A stretch of DNA of 64,000 bases from Eriocheir sinensis (lineage: Eukaryota > Arthropoda > Malacostraca > Decapoda > Varunidae): the NCBI RefSeq assembly GCF_024679095.1, contig NC_066522.1:14267753-14331752 (forward strand), given 5' to 3'. The translations under genes and the position numbers were made by a program. The notes under the pieces were generated by a model, which did no database searches, was not told the DNA's origin, and saw nothing but the letters and a program-made list of their open reading frames with translations. Of this stretch, positions 1 through 12,502 are shown piece by piece. How positions within the stretch are numbered: position 1 is the first letter of the stretch; the number at the start of each line of letters is the position of its first letter.

Positions 1-312
<312 letters not shown>

Positions 313-616
313 ATAATAGTAGCAATAACAGTTTCAGTCTCCAGTACAAAAGAGCAAAAAAGGGCGACAAGCTTCAGGATATTAGAGCAGCCGGGATTGT
401 TTGGACATGTTTCAAGAGCAAAAAAAGTTGGCAGATTAGGTGTAGGATGAGAAAGGAAGACACTTGAATTTATTTATTGCATGAAGGAATATCTGAATTA
501 AAAAAAAAATCCAACGTTCGATATAATATGGAGATGGCGGCAGATAATTAAGGGTGATGACGCTGCTTGATTGTAAAGATATCGGAATTAAAACGAATAT
601 TATCTCTAAATAGATA

Positions 617-646
617 TTGTCTGTTTATTTATCTATCTATCTATCT

Positions 647-683
<37 letters not shown>

Positions 684-716
684 CCTATCTATCTATATAT
701 CTATCTATCTATCTCA
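617..716. repeat. (TATC)n tetranucleotide microsatellite
   Basis: Imperfect TATC/TCTA repeats with a few TTTATC, CCTATC and TATATC interruptions. Confidence 0.93.
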
Positions 717-1984
<1,268 letters not shown>

Positions 1985-2054
1985 GAGCGGTCTGTGTTTT
2001 GACAAATTTATGTAATTCACTCACTAAATATTTTTTGGCAGTTGTTAGAGAAAT

Positions 2055-2540
2055 ATGGAAGGAAGAAAGTAAGGAAGAAAGGGAAGGGAAAGGAAGGAGG
2101 AAAGAAGTAAGGGATGAAGTAAGTAAGTAAGTAAGGAAGAAAGGAAGGAAAGGACGAAGGAAGGAAGAAAGAAAGGAAGGAAGGAAGAAAGAAAGGTAAG
2201 AAGGAAAGAAGGAAAGGACGAAGGAAAGGAGAACGAAAGGAGGGAAGGAAGGAAGGAAGGAAGAAAGGAAGGAAGGAAGGAAGGAAAGGACGAAGGAAGG
2301 AAGAAAGAAAGGAAAGAAGGAAGGAAGGAAAGGACGAAGGAAAGAAGAAAGAAAGGAGGGAAGGAAGGAAAGAAGGAAAAGACGAAGGAAAGAAGAAGGA
2401 AAGGAGGGAAGGAAGAAAGGAAGGAAGCAAGGAAAGGACGAAGGAAGGAAGAAAGAAAGAAAGGAAGGAAGGGAGGAAGGAAGGAAGGAAGGAAGGATGG
2501 AAGGAAGGAAGGAAGGATGGAGGCAAGGAAAAGGGGGAGA
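2055..2540. repeat. GGAA-rich polypurine tract
   Basis: Almost every base on the plus strand is A or G, in irregular GGAA, GAAA and AAGG units with periodic GGACGAAGG segments that suggest higher-order tandem duplication. It is followed at 2575-2750 by a pyrimidine-rich segment on the same strand, so the two could pair or form triplex structures. Confidence 0.9.
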
Positions 2541-2864
2541 GAAGGGGTGAGGGAGGAAAGCTTTTGCTCTTTAAAAGTTTCCTCCCGTTCCCTCCCTCCT
2601 TTCCCTCCCTCCCTCTCTTCTTTCCTCCGATCTTTCCACCCTCTTGTCTGTTTAAGAGGAGGGCTGAACTAACCTTTTTTCCTCCTCCCCTCCAGACACG
2701 CCCCCTTCCCTCCCTCCTCCTTCTCTTCCTCCCTCTTCCCCTTCTTCCTCTCCATCGCTGGCTGTCATTATTACCAGACAGGAAAGGGAACAGTCAGTCT
2801 AGCGGAGAGAGAGAGAGAGAGAGAGATGAAGAGGGGAGAGATAGGTCTTATAAATATAGCCAGT

Positions 2865-2912
2865 TATGTATGTATGTATGTATGTATGTATGTATGTATG
2901 TATGTATGTACG
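2865..2912. repeat. (TATG)n microsatellite
   Basis: About twelve TATG units, followed by degenerate TAGG/TATG repeats to about 2932. Confidence 0.93.
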
Positions 2913-3410
2913 AAGGTAGGTAGGTATGTAGAAGATAAGAGAGAAGAATGACAAGTATAAAGAGGTAGGTAAGTAGGTAAAGAGATACTAACAGATAGAG
3001 AAAAAAAAAATAGGAAATAAAAAGAAGGTACATATATTAGGAAGCAAGAGTGATATTTATACAGACGGACAAACTGAGACACGAACAGAAAAACAAACAA
3101 ACAGAAAAACGAAAAGGAGAAAGAAAAACCCTGTCAAAACTAACAACACCTCCATCTTGTCTTGAGTAGGTGTGTGTGACGATGGGAAAGAGGGAGGGAG
3201 GGAGGGAGTGCGGTGAGGGTGAGGGGAGAGGGGGTGAGGGGTGGGGAGACACTAATTCAATTGTGGGAACTTCTCACCTGCCGCCCCTCCTCCACCTGTG
3301 CTGTGGGCGGGGCGTGGGTGGGCGGAGAGGGCGGGGGCGTGAAATTGAATCGCGAACAAGAAAAAGGGAGACAACAGGAAAGAATTTGTGTTGACTGAAT
3401 TGTTTTGTGA

Positions 3411-3424
3411 ATGTGTGTGTGTTT

Positions 3425-3510
<86 letters not shown>
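3411..3510. repeat. (TG)n microsatellite
   Basis: Two TG runs split by a TTTAGG interruption near 3477-3483. Confidence 0.95.
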
Positions 3511-3515
<5 letters not shown>

Positions 3516-3879
3516 CAGAGAGGAGGGGGGGATAATATTTTCAATTTTCACTTTCATTTTAAATCCCTAGTTGATTTTTTTTTAATCAGCATAATGATAT
3601 CGAAATTACGAAAAGAAAGAGAAAAATAATGGGAGGAGATTTTGGTTGTGCTGGTTGAAGGAATCAAGAAATGAAAGGAAAAGGATAAGGTGGTGACACT
3701 AGAAAATGGAAGGTATGACGGAAAGAAGTGGAGGAGGGAAGGAAGGAGGAGGCAAGTGTGCTCAGGTGTAACTTACCTGCAGCGGAGACAAAGAGGACGG
3801 AGGTAAACGTACTGGAGGAAGGCAGGGAAGGGGAGAAGGAGGAAAGGAATCATCACTCGACAAGTGCACACCCTCCTCT

Positions 3880-4480
3880 CCCTCCTCCTCCTCCTCCTCC
3901 TCCTCCTCCCTCAGCACGTGCGGCCCATATGGCTCACGTGGCCCTCGCCTCCGCGCGCCGCGTCGCCTCTGCTGCGGCAGGAAACTCCTTCACTTTTCGC
4001 CGCGTCCAGAACAATTACAGGTGCCGGCCGGAAGGTGAGCAGGCTGCGTGACGTCACACGTGCCGCGGGCCAATCACGTTCACCGGCGCCAAACAGTAAA
4101 CCAATGGCGTGGAGGCGAAGTAGCTAGAGCCGGAAACAGCGCGTGGCGGCCATTACACGCCCGCATGTCACGCCACGCCGCGCAGCGCGGCGCCGCGGCA
4201 CGCACATGACCCCACGTAGTCCATGACACACACGCCTCTGCTGCCGCCCTCACATGGCACTCAGCCTGCACACGACCCAGGGCCACACGAGGCATGCACA
4301 CACGACACGTACACACAACACGTCGCGCCGCCACGCACACAACTTTGCGTGTTAATGACCCTCAGACGAGCAGCTCCTCATGTTGCTTCTGCTGCCTGCC
4401 ACCCACACACGGCACTCACTCACTCACTCACACACGACACACGTGCACACTACACACCACAAACAAGCACACGCAAGCAA
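3880..4480. promoter_or_regulatory. CpG-rich promoter-like region, gene unknown
   Basis: Between about 3910 and 4350 CpG is dense, unlike the flanking DNA. Visible motifs are E-boxes CACGTG at 3915, 3935 and 4057, a full CRE (TGACGTCA) at 4049-4056, and CCAAT boxes at 4070 and 4101. On the plus strand an ATG at 3929 opens a short Arg/Ala-rich, acid-poor reading frame reaching good splice donors at 4021 (CAG before GTGCCG) and 4035 (GAAG before GTGAGC). This could be a first exon with a mitochondrial-type leader, but no downstream exon is identifiable. A GC-rich non-genic block is the alternative. Confidence 0.4.
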
Positions 4481-4599
4481 GACGCTGTGATTTATACTCG
4501 CTGATTTCCTTCGTCTTCGTTGTTTTGTTTCTTCTCCTTTTTCGTCTTCTTTCTTCTTTTACTGCCGCCTCTTAGTCTTTTTATTCTTCATTTTATTAT

Positions 4600-5036
<437 letters not shown>

Positions 5037-5171
5037 TTGTAATTTTTGCGTTCTTCATTTTCTTCTTTTTCGTCTTCTTTTTCTTTTCTTCCTCCTCGTA
5101 CTCCTCCTCCTCCTACTCTTCTCCTCGCCTCCTTTTTTTTTCTCCGAAATGGCAGCAATCTCAGAACTAAG

Positions 5172-5303
<132 letters not shown>

Positions 5304-5359
5304 AATTATAATCATCTTCACAAGGAGTTTAGAAGAAAAATACCATAGTTATCAGCATT

Positions 5360-5570
5360 ATCATCATCATCATCATCAGTAATTGAGTAGTAGTAGTAAT
5401 AGTAGTAGTAGTAGTAATAGAAGTAGTAGTAGTTGTAATTCTAGTAGTAGTAGTAGTAGTAGCAATAGTAGACCCATCAAAGCCAACAACAAGAGTAACA
5501 TCACCACCAACACCACCACTACCACCAACAACACCACCACCACCAACAACAACAACAACAACAGCAACAG

Positions 5571-5601
<31 letters not shown>

Positions 5602-5602
5602 T
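5360..5602. repeat. Mixed trinucleotide repeats (TAG/CAC/CAA)
   Basis: ATC/TCA repeats, then TAG repeats (about 5385-5470), then ACC and CAA repeats (about 5500-5602). Confidence 0.92.
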
Positions 5603-5750
5603 TACGCGTTGGTGCTCGAGGCGGCAAAATTTTCACATAAAAAAGAAGGGGAAAAAGGGAGAAAGAGGAGAACAATTTCCTTCGTTATTTTCTTGGTGAT
5701 TCTGAAGGTCTCGCTGCGGTCTGATGAGGGGGAAGAGGGGGAGGGGGTAG

Positions 5751-5800
<50 letters not shown>
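5751..5800. repeat. (AC)n microsatellite
   Basis: Pure CA/AC run of about 48 bases. Confidence 0.95.
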
Positions 5801-5801
<1 letters not shown>

Positions 5802-5837
5802 CACACATACACACACTCAGTATCCGGTGATCAACGC

Positions 5838-6004
<167 letters not shown>

Positions 6005-6061
6005 TATATAATTTTGTTAATGATTGTAGTTATGATAATAATAATAATGACAGGACTTGAA

Positions 6062-6300
6062 ATTGATTAACACAAACATATAGACATATTTACATGCATA
6101 CACACATACATACATACATACAGACAGACAGACTAACAAACAGACGGACATTAGCAGACTGACACACAAACTCAGAGAAAGAAAAAGGAAGACAGGCAGA
6201 AAGAGTGAGAGGCAGACAGACAGACAGACAGACACAGACAAACACAGACACTCAGGCAGGTATAGGCACAGACACACAGGCAATCACGGACCCAAACAGA
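6062..6300. repeat. Degenerate ACAT/CAGA tetranucleotide repeats
   Basis: ACATACAT units at about 6100-6122 pass into CAGA/GACA units up to about 6300. They are degenerate and older looking than neighbouring arrays. Confidence 0.8.
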
Positions 6301-6368
6301 CAGGGGCGGGCCGGGGCGGGGCAGCAGGTGGGCAGACAAAAACAATCATTGAAACGTTGTATATTAGC

Positions 6369-6374
6369 TTTATT
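6369..6374 (-). terminator. Candidate poly(A) signal of the HES-like gene
   Basis: AATAAA on the minus strand, about 475 bases after the stop codon at 6849. Position and strand fit, but such hexamers are common in AT-rich DNA. Confidence 0.35.
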
Positions 6375-6438
6375 TTTTGTTCCTTGTCGCACAATCTTGG
6401 TTATCACAGTCCGTTTTGGGGGACAAGACAGGGAAAGA

Positions 6439-6443
<5 letters not shown>

Positions 6444-6503
<60 letters not shown>
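6444..6503. repeat. (AC)n microsatellite in the predicted HES-like 3' UTR
   Basis: Pure AC run of about 60 bases between the HES-like stop codon and its candidate poly(A) signal. Confidence 0.95.
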
Positions 6504-6505
<2 letters not shown>

Positions 6506-6623
6506 AAGGTATACACAAGAAGTTGCTATTTATATATACTTTTGCTTCTTTTCTAATAAGTTTCGTTTGTCGTGTACAATTTTTTGATCGGATTATTGAG
6601 CACTGGGTAAACTTGAGTATTTT

Positions 6624-6850
6624 TCCTCCTCCTCCTCCTCCTCCTCCTCCTCCTTCTCCTCAAACATGGAAAAGCAGGTAACAGACTTTCTTTTGCTCTC
6701 TCTTCCATGTTCTCCTCCTCCTCCTCCTCCTCCTCCTCCTCCGTCTTCCTCTCTTCTTCTTCGTCCTCGTTTTCGTTGTCGTTGTCATTGTCGTCGTTCT
6801 CCTCCTCTCTCCTCCTCCTCCTCCTCCTCCTCCTCCTCCTCCTCCTCCTC
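6624..6850. repeat. (CTC)n clusters
   Basis: Three CTC runs (about 6624-6652, 6712-6742, 6811-6850). The last ends right at the HES-like stop codon. Confidence 0.93.
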
Positions 6851-9590
6851 ACCAAGGCCTCCACGTTCTCCTTAAGGACAGGTCATAAGGCATGTCTTCC
6901 TCCATCTCTCCACCTACATCCACCTCCTCCTCCTCCTCCTCCTCCATTGCCTCATCCACCATCACTCCGCCCACACGTACCCTTTCACCTCTCTCCTCCA
7001 CTTCCATGAACTTCCCTCCACCTCTCCCTCGCCTGTGAAAGAAGAACGAAGGATGTGGAGGAGGATGTGGAGGAGGGGAGAGGTAGATGGAAGGTGGAAC
7101 AGGTGGAGTAGGAGGTGTAGGTGGCAAGGTATACATGTTAAGAGGTGTTTGGTGGTGGTGGTGATGGTGGTGGTGGGCGTGAGGTGTGTGGGCAGGTGTG
7201 GGCAAGCCTGATACACCTGGCCGAGGGAGGGAGGAGGGGGTGGAAGGGGTGTACAGGTGTGTGGTGGTGGTGGTGCTGCGGTGATGAATTGGTGATGGTG
7301 TGGTGGTGATATCTTGGTGCGGAGTGGTTGATCGGTGAGGGTGGGGGTAGAGTGGTGGTGACTGCGTGGTGGTGTGATGGTGTGGTGGTGGTGGTGGTGT
7401 GGGGGTAGGAGAGGGATAGTGGTGATGAGGGTGTGGGTGGTAAGGTGGTGGTGGTGGTGGTGGTGGTGGTGGTGACAGAAAAGCATGAGTGGTGGTGGTG
7501 TTGGTGGTGGTTGGGGTGATGTAGTATGGTGGTGGTGGTTGTGGTGGTGGTGGTGGTGACAGGAAGGCATTGGTGTTGGGGGTGGTGTTGGTGGAGGTGG
7601 CGGTGGTGATGTAGGGTGGGGGTGGGGGTTCCCTGGTGATGGGAGTGAGGGGTGGGGACAGCAGGACACCGTAGCTCCTCAATGTAGGATCACCGGGACG
7701 CGGGATGCCCACTCTCTTGGTTGGCGGGGCCTGGGGGGTCGTGGGCGGGGTATTGAAAATCGTGGGCGTGAGATTAAGGGTCGATGGAGTGACACTGACT
7801 GTCGTCTGCGAGGCCTGCGAGGTAGTGAGGGTCGTGGGCGGAGGGTGCGGGGTCGTGGTCGGGATTTGGAGAGTCATGGTTTGGGCATTTATGGCGGTGG
7901 GTGGGGCATTAATGGTCGTGGGCGGGGTGTGGGGACTCGTGTGTGTCGTGTGGGTGGTTGTGGGCGGGGTATGAATAATAGTGAGCGTGGGCGGGGTGTG
8001 AGACGTTGTGGGGGCGGTGGGCATGGTCACGGATAGCAAATGTGTGCTAGTGGGGGTGGAGGGGTGGGGCGTGGCGGGTCGTGACGGAGGGTCGTAGGGT
8101 TGTGGGCGCAGCACCGCGTAGGGCCTGGGTGGGGGCGGGGTCACCGGCACTGTTGTGCTGCCTGGAGGCACCGGGCTGGTGGCCACTGCGCTGCTGCCAG
8201 GCATTGTGGGGAAGGACGATAACGTAGGGGTCAAGATCACTGTTGTTGATGGAGGCACTGTGGTGGTGGGTAGGGGCACTGTGGTGGTGGTGGGGGTGAG
8301 GGTGGGCACGGTAACTGCACTAATGGCAGGTGTTGAGGGGAGAGACGACACTGGGGGAGTGAGAGCAACAGTTGTTAAGAGAGGCACTGTGGTGTTTGGT
8401 GGTACTGACACTGCGCTGGATGGAGCGAGCACTGTGGTGGAGGGTGGCAGCAGGGATGCGACAGGCGCCGCGGCGGCCGCCACCACCGTGGTAACCGAAG
8501 GCACTGAGACACAGGCAGATATTGTTGTACATGATGGCAGTGAAGGGGAGAATGTCGTGACGGGCACAGTGCTGGACGGAGGCGTTGCTTCAGGCACATA
8601 CACGGATGCGGACGGAGTCATTGTGGCACTTGGCATGGTGGCGGACGGAGGCACAGACACTGTGGCACTAAAAGGCACAGGGGTTGTGGAGGGCAGTTTA
8701 CCAAGGTGCGGCGACGTGGTGATGGTGGCAGGGGGTGGCTCCCCAGCCTCGCCCTGAGTGATGGCAGCAGCTGTGGCTGCGGGTGAGAGGAGGCCGGCGG
8801 CGGCGGGGGGCAGAGGCCCCTGCACCAGGAGGGCGAAACCGCCCCCCGGCAACCTGGTAGGCACCAGTGTGAGGCGCGGCGCTGGGATGTCGCCAGGCGT
8901 GGTGGGGTCTGGCGGCTCCGTCTTGGGGATAACAACCTGCTGCTGCTGCTGCTGCCGCTCATGAGGCGGGGTGTCAGACGTGCTGCCCTGCGTGCCGGCC
9001 AGGTATTCATGCAAGTGCTGCAGCAGCCGCTGTCGGAGGACGGTGTCGGGCACGCGGTCCAGCACTTTGTTAAGGGCACTAATGCACCGAAGGAATCCCT
9101 GCCGATAACTGTCGCCGCTGTCTGCTCCCTCTGCTGGGCCGGAGGACGCCTCTGCAGGGCTGGGGGCCGCGCAGGGCACCTCAGTTTCTGTCAGGATTTC
9201 GGTTGGTGACTCAGGCTGGCCCTTGTGAGACATGGAAGCAGCAGACTTAGTCTGCAGAACCTGTGCGTCCTGCGGGTTGCCCTGAGAGGTATCCTGCGAA
9301 GCAGCCGCCGCCCGTGGCTGCGTGGCACTGGTGCCGCTCGGCTCATCGACGGAGGTGCCGCTGGGAGCCGTACGGCGTCCCTTGAGGCGCAGGATGTGTT
9401 TGACGGTCAGTTCCAGAATGTCTGCCTTCTCCAGCTTGGCTGCGCGCCCTGCGCCACTACTGCTGCCGCCGCCAATCGCGGCGGCAGCCTCAGGCCGCAC
9501 CATCTTTGCCTCCGTCAGCAGCGCTGCGAGGTCGTTGAGGCTCGTGTTGATCCTCTCGCGACGCTTCCGCTCCATCAGGGGCTTGCGGAT
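6849..9590 (-). CDS. HES-like gene, coding exon 2 (bHLH, Orange, linker, WRPW)
   Basis: The exon starts after a strong acceptor (pyrimidine tract CTCCTTCCTCCACAG) directly before the codons for IRKPLMERK. The reading frame is open for 914 codons to TGA at 6849-6851, immediately after WRPW. The frame upstream of 9590 is open by chance and is intronic. The linker is encoded largely by GGT/GTG-type triplet repeats on the plus strand (7140-7560), giving poly-His, poly-Pro and Thr-Pro stretches. A small spliced-out intron within the linker cannot be excluded without RNA data. Confidence 0.85.
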   Translation of the reverse strand: MRKPLMERKRRERINTSLNDLAALLTEAKMVRPEAAAAIGGGSSSGAGRAAKLEKADILELTVKHILRLKGRRTAPSGTSVDEPSGTSATQPRAAAASQDTSQGNPQDAQVLQTKSAASMSHKGQPESPTEILTETEVPCAAPSPAEASSGPAEGADSGDSYRQGFLRCISALNKVLDRVPDTVLRQRLLQHLHEYLAGTQGSTSDTPPHERQQQQQQVVIPKTEPPDPTTPGDIPAPRLTLVPTRLPGGGFALLVQGPLPPAAAGLLSPAATAAAITQGEAGEPPPATITTSPHLGKLPSTTPVPFSATVSVPPSATMPSATMTPSASVYVPEATPPSSTVPVTTFSPSLPSCTTISACVSVPSVTTVVAAAAAPVASLLPPSTTVLAPSSAVSVPPNTTVPLLTTVALTPPVSSLPSTPAISAVTVPTLTPTTTTVPLPTTTVPPSTTVILTPTLSSFPTMPGSSAVATSPVPPGSTTVPVTPPPPRPYAVLRPQPYDPPSRPATPHPSTPTSTHLLSVTMPTAPTTSHTPPTLTIIHTPPTTTHTTHTSPHTPPTTINAPPTAINAQTMTLQIPTTTPHPPPTTLTTSQASQTTVSVTPSTLNLTPTIFNTPPTTPQAPPTKRVGIPRPGDPTLRSYGVLLSPPLTPITREPPPPPYITTATSTNTTPNTNAFLSPPPPPQPPPPYYITPTTTNTTTTHAFLSPPPPPPPPPPYHPHPHHHYPSPTPTPPPPPHHHTTTQSPPLYPHPHRSTTPHQDITTTPSPIHHRSTTTTTHLYTPSTPSSLPRPGVSGLPTPAHTPHAHHHHHHHHQTPLNMYTLPPTPPTPPVPPSIYLSPPPHPPPHPSFFFHRRGRGGGKFMEVEERGERVRVGGVMVDEAMEEEEEEEVDVGGEMEEDMPYDLSLRRTWRPW

Positions 9591-9946
9591 CTGTGGAGGA
9601 AGGAGAATGACCTGTAGCGACGGTGTGTGTGTCGAGGGCGGTGGCGGGGCCACAGTGGTGACACGTACTATGGGGCGGGGCAGCCACGTGGGGCCCACCT
9701 GGCTGGACGTGAAGCACCTGTTGGGTAGAAAGATCTAGTCTGGCTGCCCCCGCAGAGAACGCGTGCCAGCCTGGTGGGGGTGAAGATACCCTGCTGGGTC
9801 CTGGTGTTCAGGTGTATTCCCGCCGTCACTTAGGTACCTGAGGTGGTGCCCAACTTGGCCCCCGCACACTAAATCTCCTACCCCACTGTGCCCCGCCAAT
9901 AACAATATAAATAACAACTAATACAATTCTAATCATAGCAATAATG

Positions 9947-10043
<97 letters not shown>

Positions 10044-10169
10044 AAAACAAAAATAATAAAGTCTTGTACTCACCCTTCTTGTTTCACTGACAGGCCTCGT
10101 CATCTTGGGCTTGTTGGCGCCGCCGCCGCCGGCATCGCCACCACCTGTCTGCTGCTGCTGCTGCGCCAT
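6849..10169 (-). CDS. HES/hairy-type bHLH-Orange repressor (whole gene, 2 coding exons)
   Basis: Predicted nuclear DNA-binding repressor, 945 residues when exons 10169-10074 and 9590-6849 are joined. Seen: a basic helix-loop-helix at residues 33-105, with the basic region KPLMERKRRERIN carrying the proline typical of HES/hairy proteins and a second helix containing KLEKADILELTVKH; an Orange domain at about 193-232 (YRQGFLRCISALNKVL); a Thr/Pro/His-rich linker of about 650 residues; an acidic stretch; then PYDLS and a C-terminal WRPW. Family knowledge: such proteins bind N-box/class C sites, act downstream of Notch or in segmentation and neurogenesis, and recruit Groucho/TLE through WRPW; PxDLS recruits CtBP. 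Odd: family members are usually 200-450 residues, and the HLH loop carries an extra Ala/Gly/Ser run. Subfamily (hairy, E(spl), HES6-like) is not resolved. Confidence 0.88.
9591..10073 (-). other. Intron of the HES-like gene
   Basis: A 483-base intron with donor GTGAGT (10073-10068) and a pyrimidine-rich acceptor ending in CAG before 9590. It carries an (AAT)n microsatellite at about 9946-10041. Confidence 0.8.
9946..10041. repeat. (AAT)n microsatellite in HES-like intron
   Basis: Pure ATA/AAT repeats of about 96 bases. Confidence 0.96.
10074..10169 (-). CDS. HES-like gene, coding exon 1
   Basis: The 32-codon exon starts at ATG 10169 and encodes MAQQQQQ, a Gly-rich run, then KPKMTRPVSETRR, which joins in phase 0 to IRKPL of exon 2 to complete the lead-in to the basic region. 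The donor is AGG before GTGAGT. In-frame upstream codons to 10475 exist but give low-complexity Ser/Arg sequence; the start before the Gln run is preferred because it has a G at +4 and sits next to the conserved part. Confidence 0.75.
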
Positions 10170-10283
10170 GACTGTCGCCGCCCCCTGAGGACACACGCTA
10201 CGGCTGCGTGCCCCGCGGCTCCCCGGCCACGAATGAGAATGACGACCGTCGCCATCATGACCCGCACGGCCACGGGGAGTTGC

Positions 10284-10289
10284 CACGCG
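10284..10289. promoter_or_regulatory. Class C (CACGCG) site upstream of the HES-like start
   Basis: CACGCG, the site preferred by Hairy/HES proteins, lies 115 bases upstream of the predicted ATG. Autorepression through such sites is known for this family, but the hexamer alone is weak evidence. Confidence 0.25.
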
Positions 10290-10496
10290 TCGGCCGCGTC
10301 CGCAACTGTTGAGTGCACTAACATTGATATTACAACTCCTATTGCTGCTACTACTACTACTACTACTGCTCCTGCTGCTCCTGCTACTGGAAAGGTGGTG
10401 TTTTGTGTTTTTTCGTGCGTTTCCGTTAAATGTTCCTCCAAACATGACTATTAAAAATGTTTGTATTACACTCATGGAGGAGAAGGTGATGGTGTG

Positions 10497-10560
10497 TGTA
10501 TGTGTGTGTGTGTGTGTGTTGGTGTGCGTGTGTGTGTGGTGGTGTGTGTGTGTGTTGGTG
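10497..10560. repeat. Imperfect (GT)n repeat
   Basis: GT repeats with GGT interruptions. Confidence 0.9.
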
Positions 10561-10651
10561 AGGGGAGGAGGAGGAGGAAAAGAGAAGCAAAATTATATAA
10601 AGATACAAAATAGAAAGTACAACAAGACATCTGAGACGAAAACACATCGAC

Positions 10652-10756
<105 letters not shown>

Positions 10757-10794
10757 CTCCCCGCAATCTATATCTCTTCCTTGACAACAAAATG

Positions 10795-11900
10795 GAGGAA
10801 GAAACGGAGGGAGAGAGGGAGGGAGGAAGGAAGGAAAGGGTGGAGCAAGGAGGGAGGCCAGAAAGAGAGGAAGAGAGGGGTGAGGGTGGGGAGGGGTGGA
10901 GGGGGCCGAGGAGGGTGGATGGTCAGGCTGGGTGACTGGTTAATGGGTGAAGTGAGTGGATGGACGAAGGAGAGGAGAAAGGATGAATGGATGGGCTGAT
11001 CAGTGAGAGAAGGCAGGAGGGAGGAAGGGAAGGGTGGAGAGAAAGGGAAGAACTGGCTAGCTGTGGGGGGTTGGGGTGAAGGAAGGAAGGAAGGAGAAAA
11101 GGTAAGGTTAAAGAAAGGTAGGAAGGAAGGAAGGAAAGATGGATGGAGGGAAGGAAGGAACGACGGAACAAAAACAGAGAAAGGAGGGAGAAAGTAAGGG
11201 CAAGTTAAAAGGAGTTATAGGAAAGAAGGAAAGGGAAGAAGGAGCAAGAAATAAAGGAAAAAGGAAGGAAGGAAGGAAGGAAAAAGAAGGAAGGAAGAAA
11301 AAAAGGAAGGAAGTAAGGAAGGGTAGAAGGAAGGAAGGAAGGATAGAAGGAAGGAAGGAAGGATAGAAGGAAGGAAGGAAGTAATGAAGAAGAAGAAAGG
11401 AAGATCAGAAGGAAGGAAGGAAAGCTAGAAGAAAGGAAGGAAGGAAAGAAGGAAGGAAGGAAGGATAGAAGGAAAGAAAAGAAAAGAGGAATAAATGAAG
11501 ACAAGAAGAAAAAAAGATATATTGAAAGGAAAGACAGAAGAAAAAGAGAAAAAGAAGTCAAGGAAGGCTGAAGAAGAATTCAAAGAAGGAAGGAAGGAAG
11601 GAAAAAAGAATAAATCCCTGAAAATGTAGAGAGAAAGCAGAAAAAGGAAAAAGGAAAGCAAAGAAGGAAAAAAACAATAACCGCCTGGCTATTCATTCAG
11701 AAAACGAAGGAAGGAAGGATGAGAGAAGAAAAACAGAAAGAAAAATGATTACCTTGACATTCATGAAGAAAAAGAAATAAGGAATAAAGTAAAGAAGGAA
11801 AGAAAGGATAATGATTGCCCAACTATTAAGGAAGAAAGCGAGAGGAGGAAGGAGGGAATTAGGGACATAGGGAGAGAAGAAGGAAGGACAGATTGGCTGG
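10795..11900. repeat. Long GGAA-rich polypurine tract
   Basis: About 1.1 kb in which the plus strand is almost wholly A and G, mainly GGAA, GAAA and AGGG. At about 11330-11390 the phrase GGAAGGATAGAA recurs about every 20 bases. No gene is seen. Confidence 0.88.
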
Positions 11901-11949
11901 TTGGGTTATTGGCTAATCCGGGACGTTTTTTAATCCCCGACGCATAACA

Positions 11950-12440
11950 AGACGGATTAGCAGGATTACCGCCCGGATCACACCCCTCTCAGCCCTCCCC
12001 TGCACCCTACCGCCGCCCCCTTCCCCCTTCCTCTCCCTCCATTTTGCCCCTCTCACCCCTCCCTCCTTCTCCCTTCTTCCTCCTCCTTTCCACCCTTATA
12101 CCTCCATGTTTCCACCCCTCTCACCTCTTCCTCCCTTTCTCTCTTTTTTTTCCTCCTCGCTCCTGTAGTAAATGCAATCTACCTTTACGAGGACCTCAAT
12201 CTTTCAACCCCTTTTTCAACCCACCTTGCTCTTCCTCCTCCTCCTCCTCCTCCACCTCCTGTCAATCACTCTCACTCACTCTTCCACTCATTTCACTCTC
12301 CCCCTCTTTCTTCTCTTTGTTTGTAGAGTCTCCATTCCTCCTTCCCTCCATTCCTTCCATCAATTCCCACTCTTCTATATCTCCCTAATCCACTCTTCTA
12401 TTTCCTCCTCATCCATTTTTTCACCTTTCGTTCCTGCTTC
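11950..12440. other. Pyrimidine-rich non-coding stretch
   Basis: C/T-rich plus strand (CCCTCC, TTCCTCC), with a short CTC run at about 12233-12255. No gene is recognised. Confidence 0.6.
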
Positions 12441-12502
12441 TTTTTTTTTTTTCCTTGTTATTGTATCTTCCTCACCTCACTGCTCAAACTTGTGCTTGTG
12501 CT

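Noticed and set aside
3411..3510. (TG)n tracts as telomere-like sequence
   Set aside because: Arthropod telomeres are typically TTAGG repeats; these are plain dinucleotides scattered inside the window.
8155..8757. 200-codon plus-strand frame
   Set aside because: Antisense shadow of the HES-like exon 2, which has clear domains on the minus strand.
6849..9698. Start of the HES-like protein at the in-frame ATG 9698
   Set aside because: It would place Pro/Thr-rich intron sequence before the basic region and drop the exon 1 residues; a strong acceptor at 9591 and donor at 10073 fit the two-exon model better.
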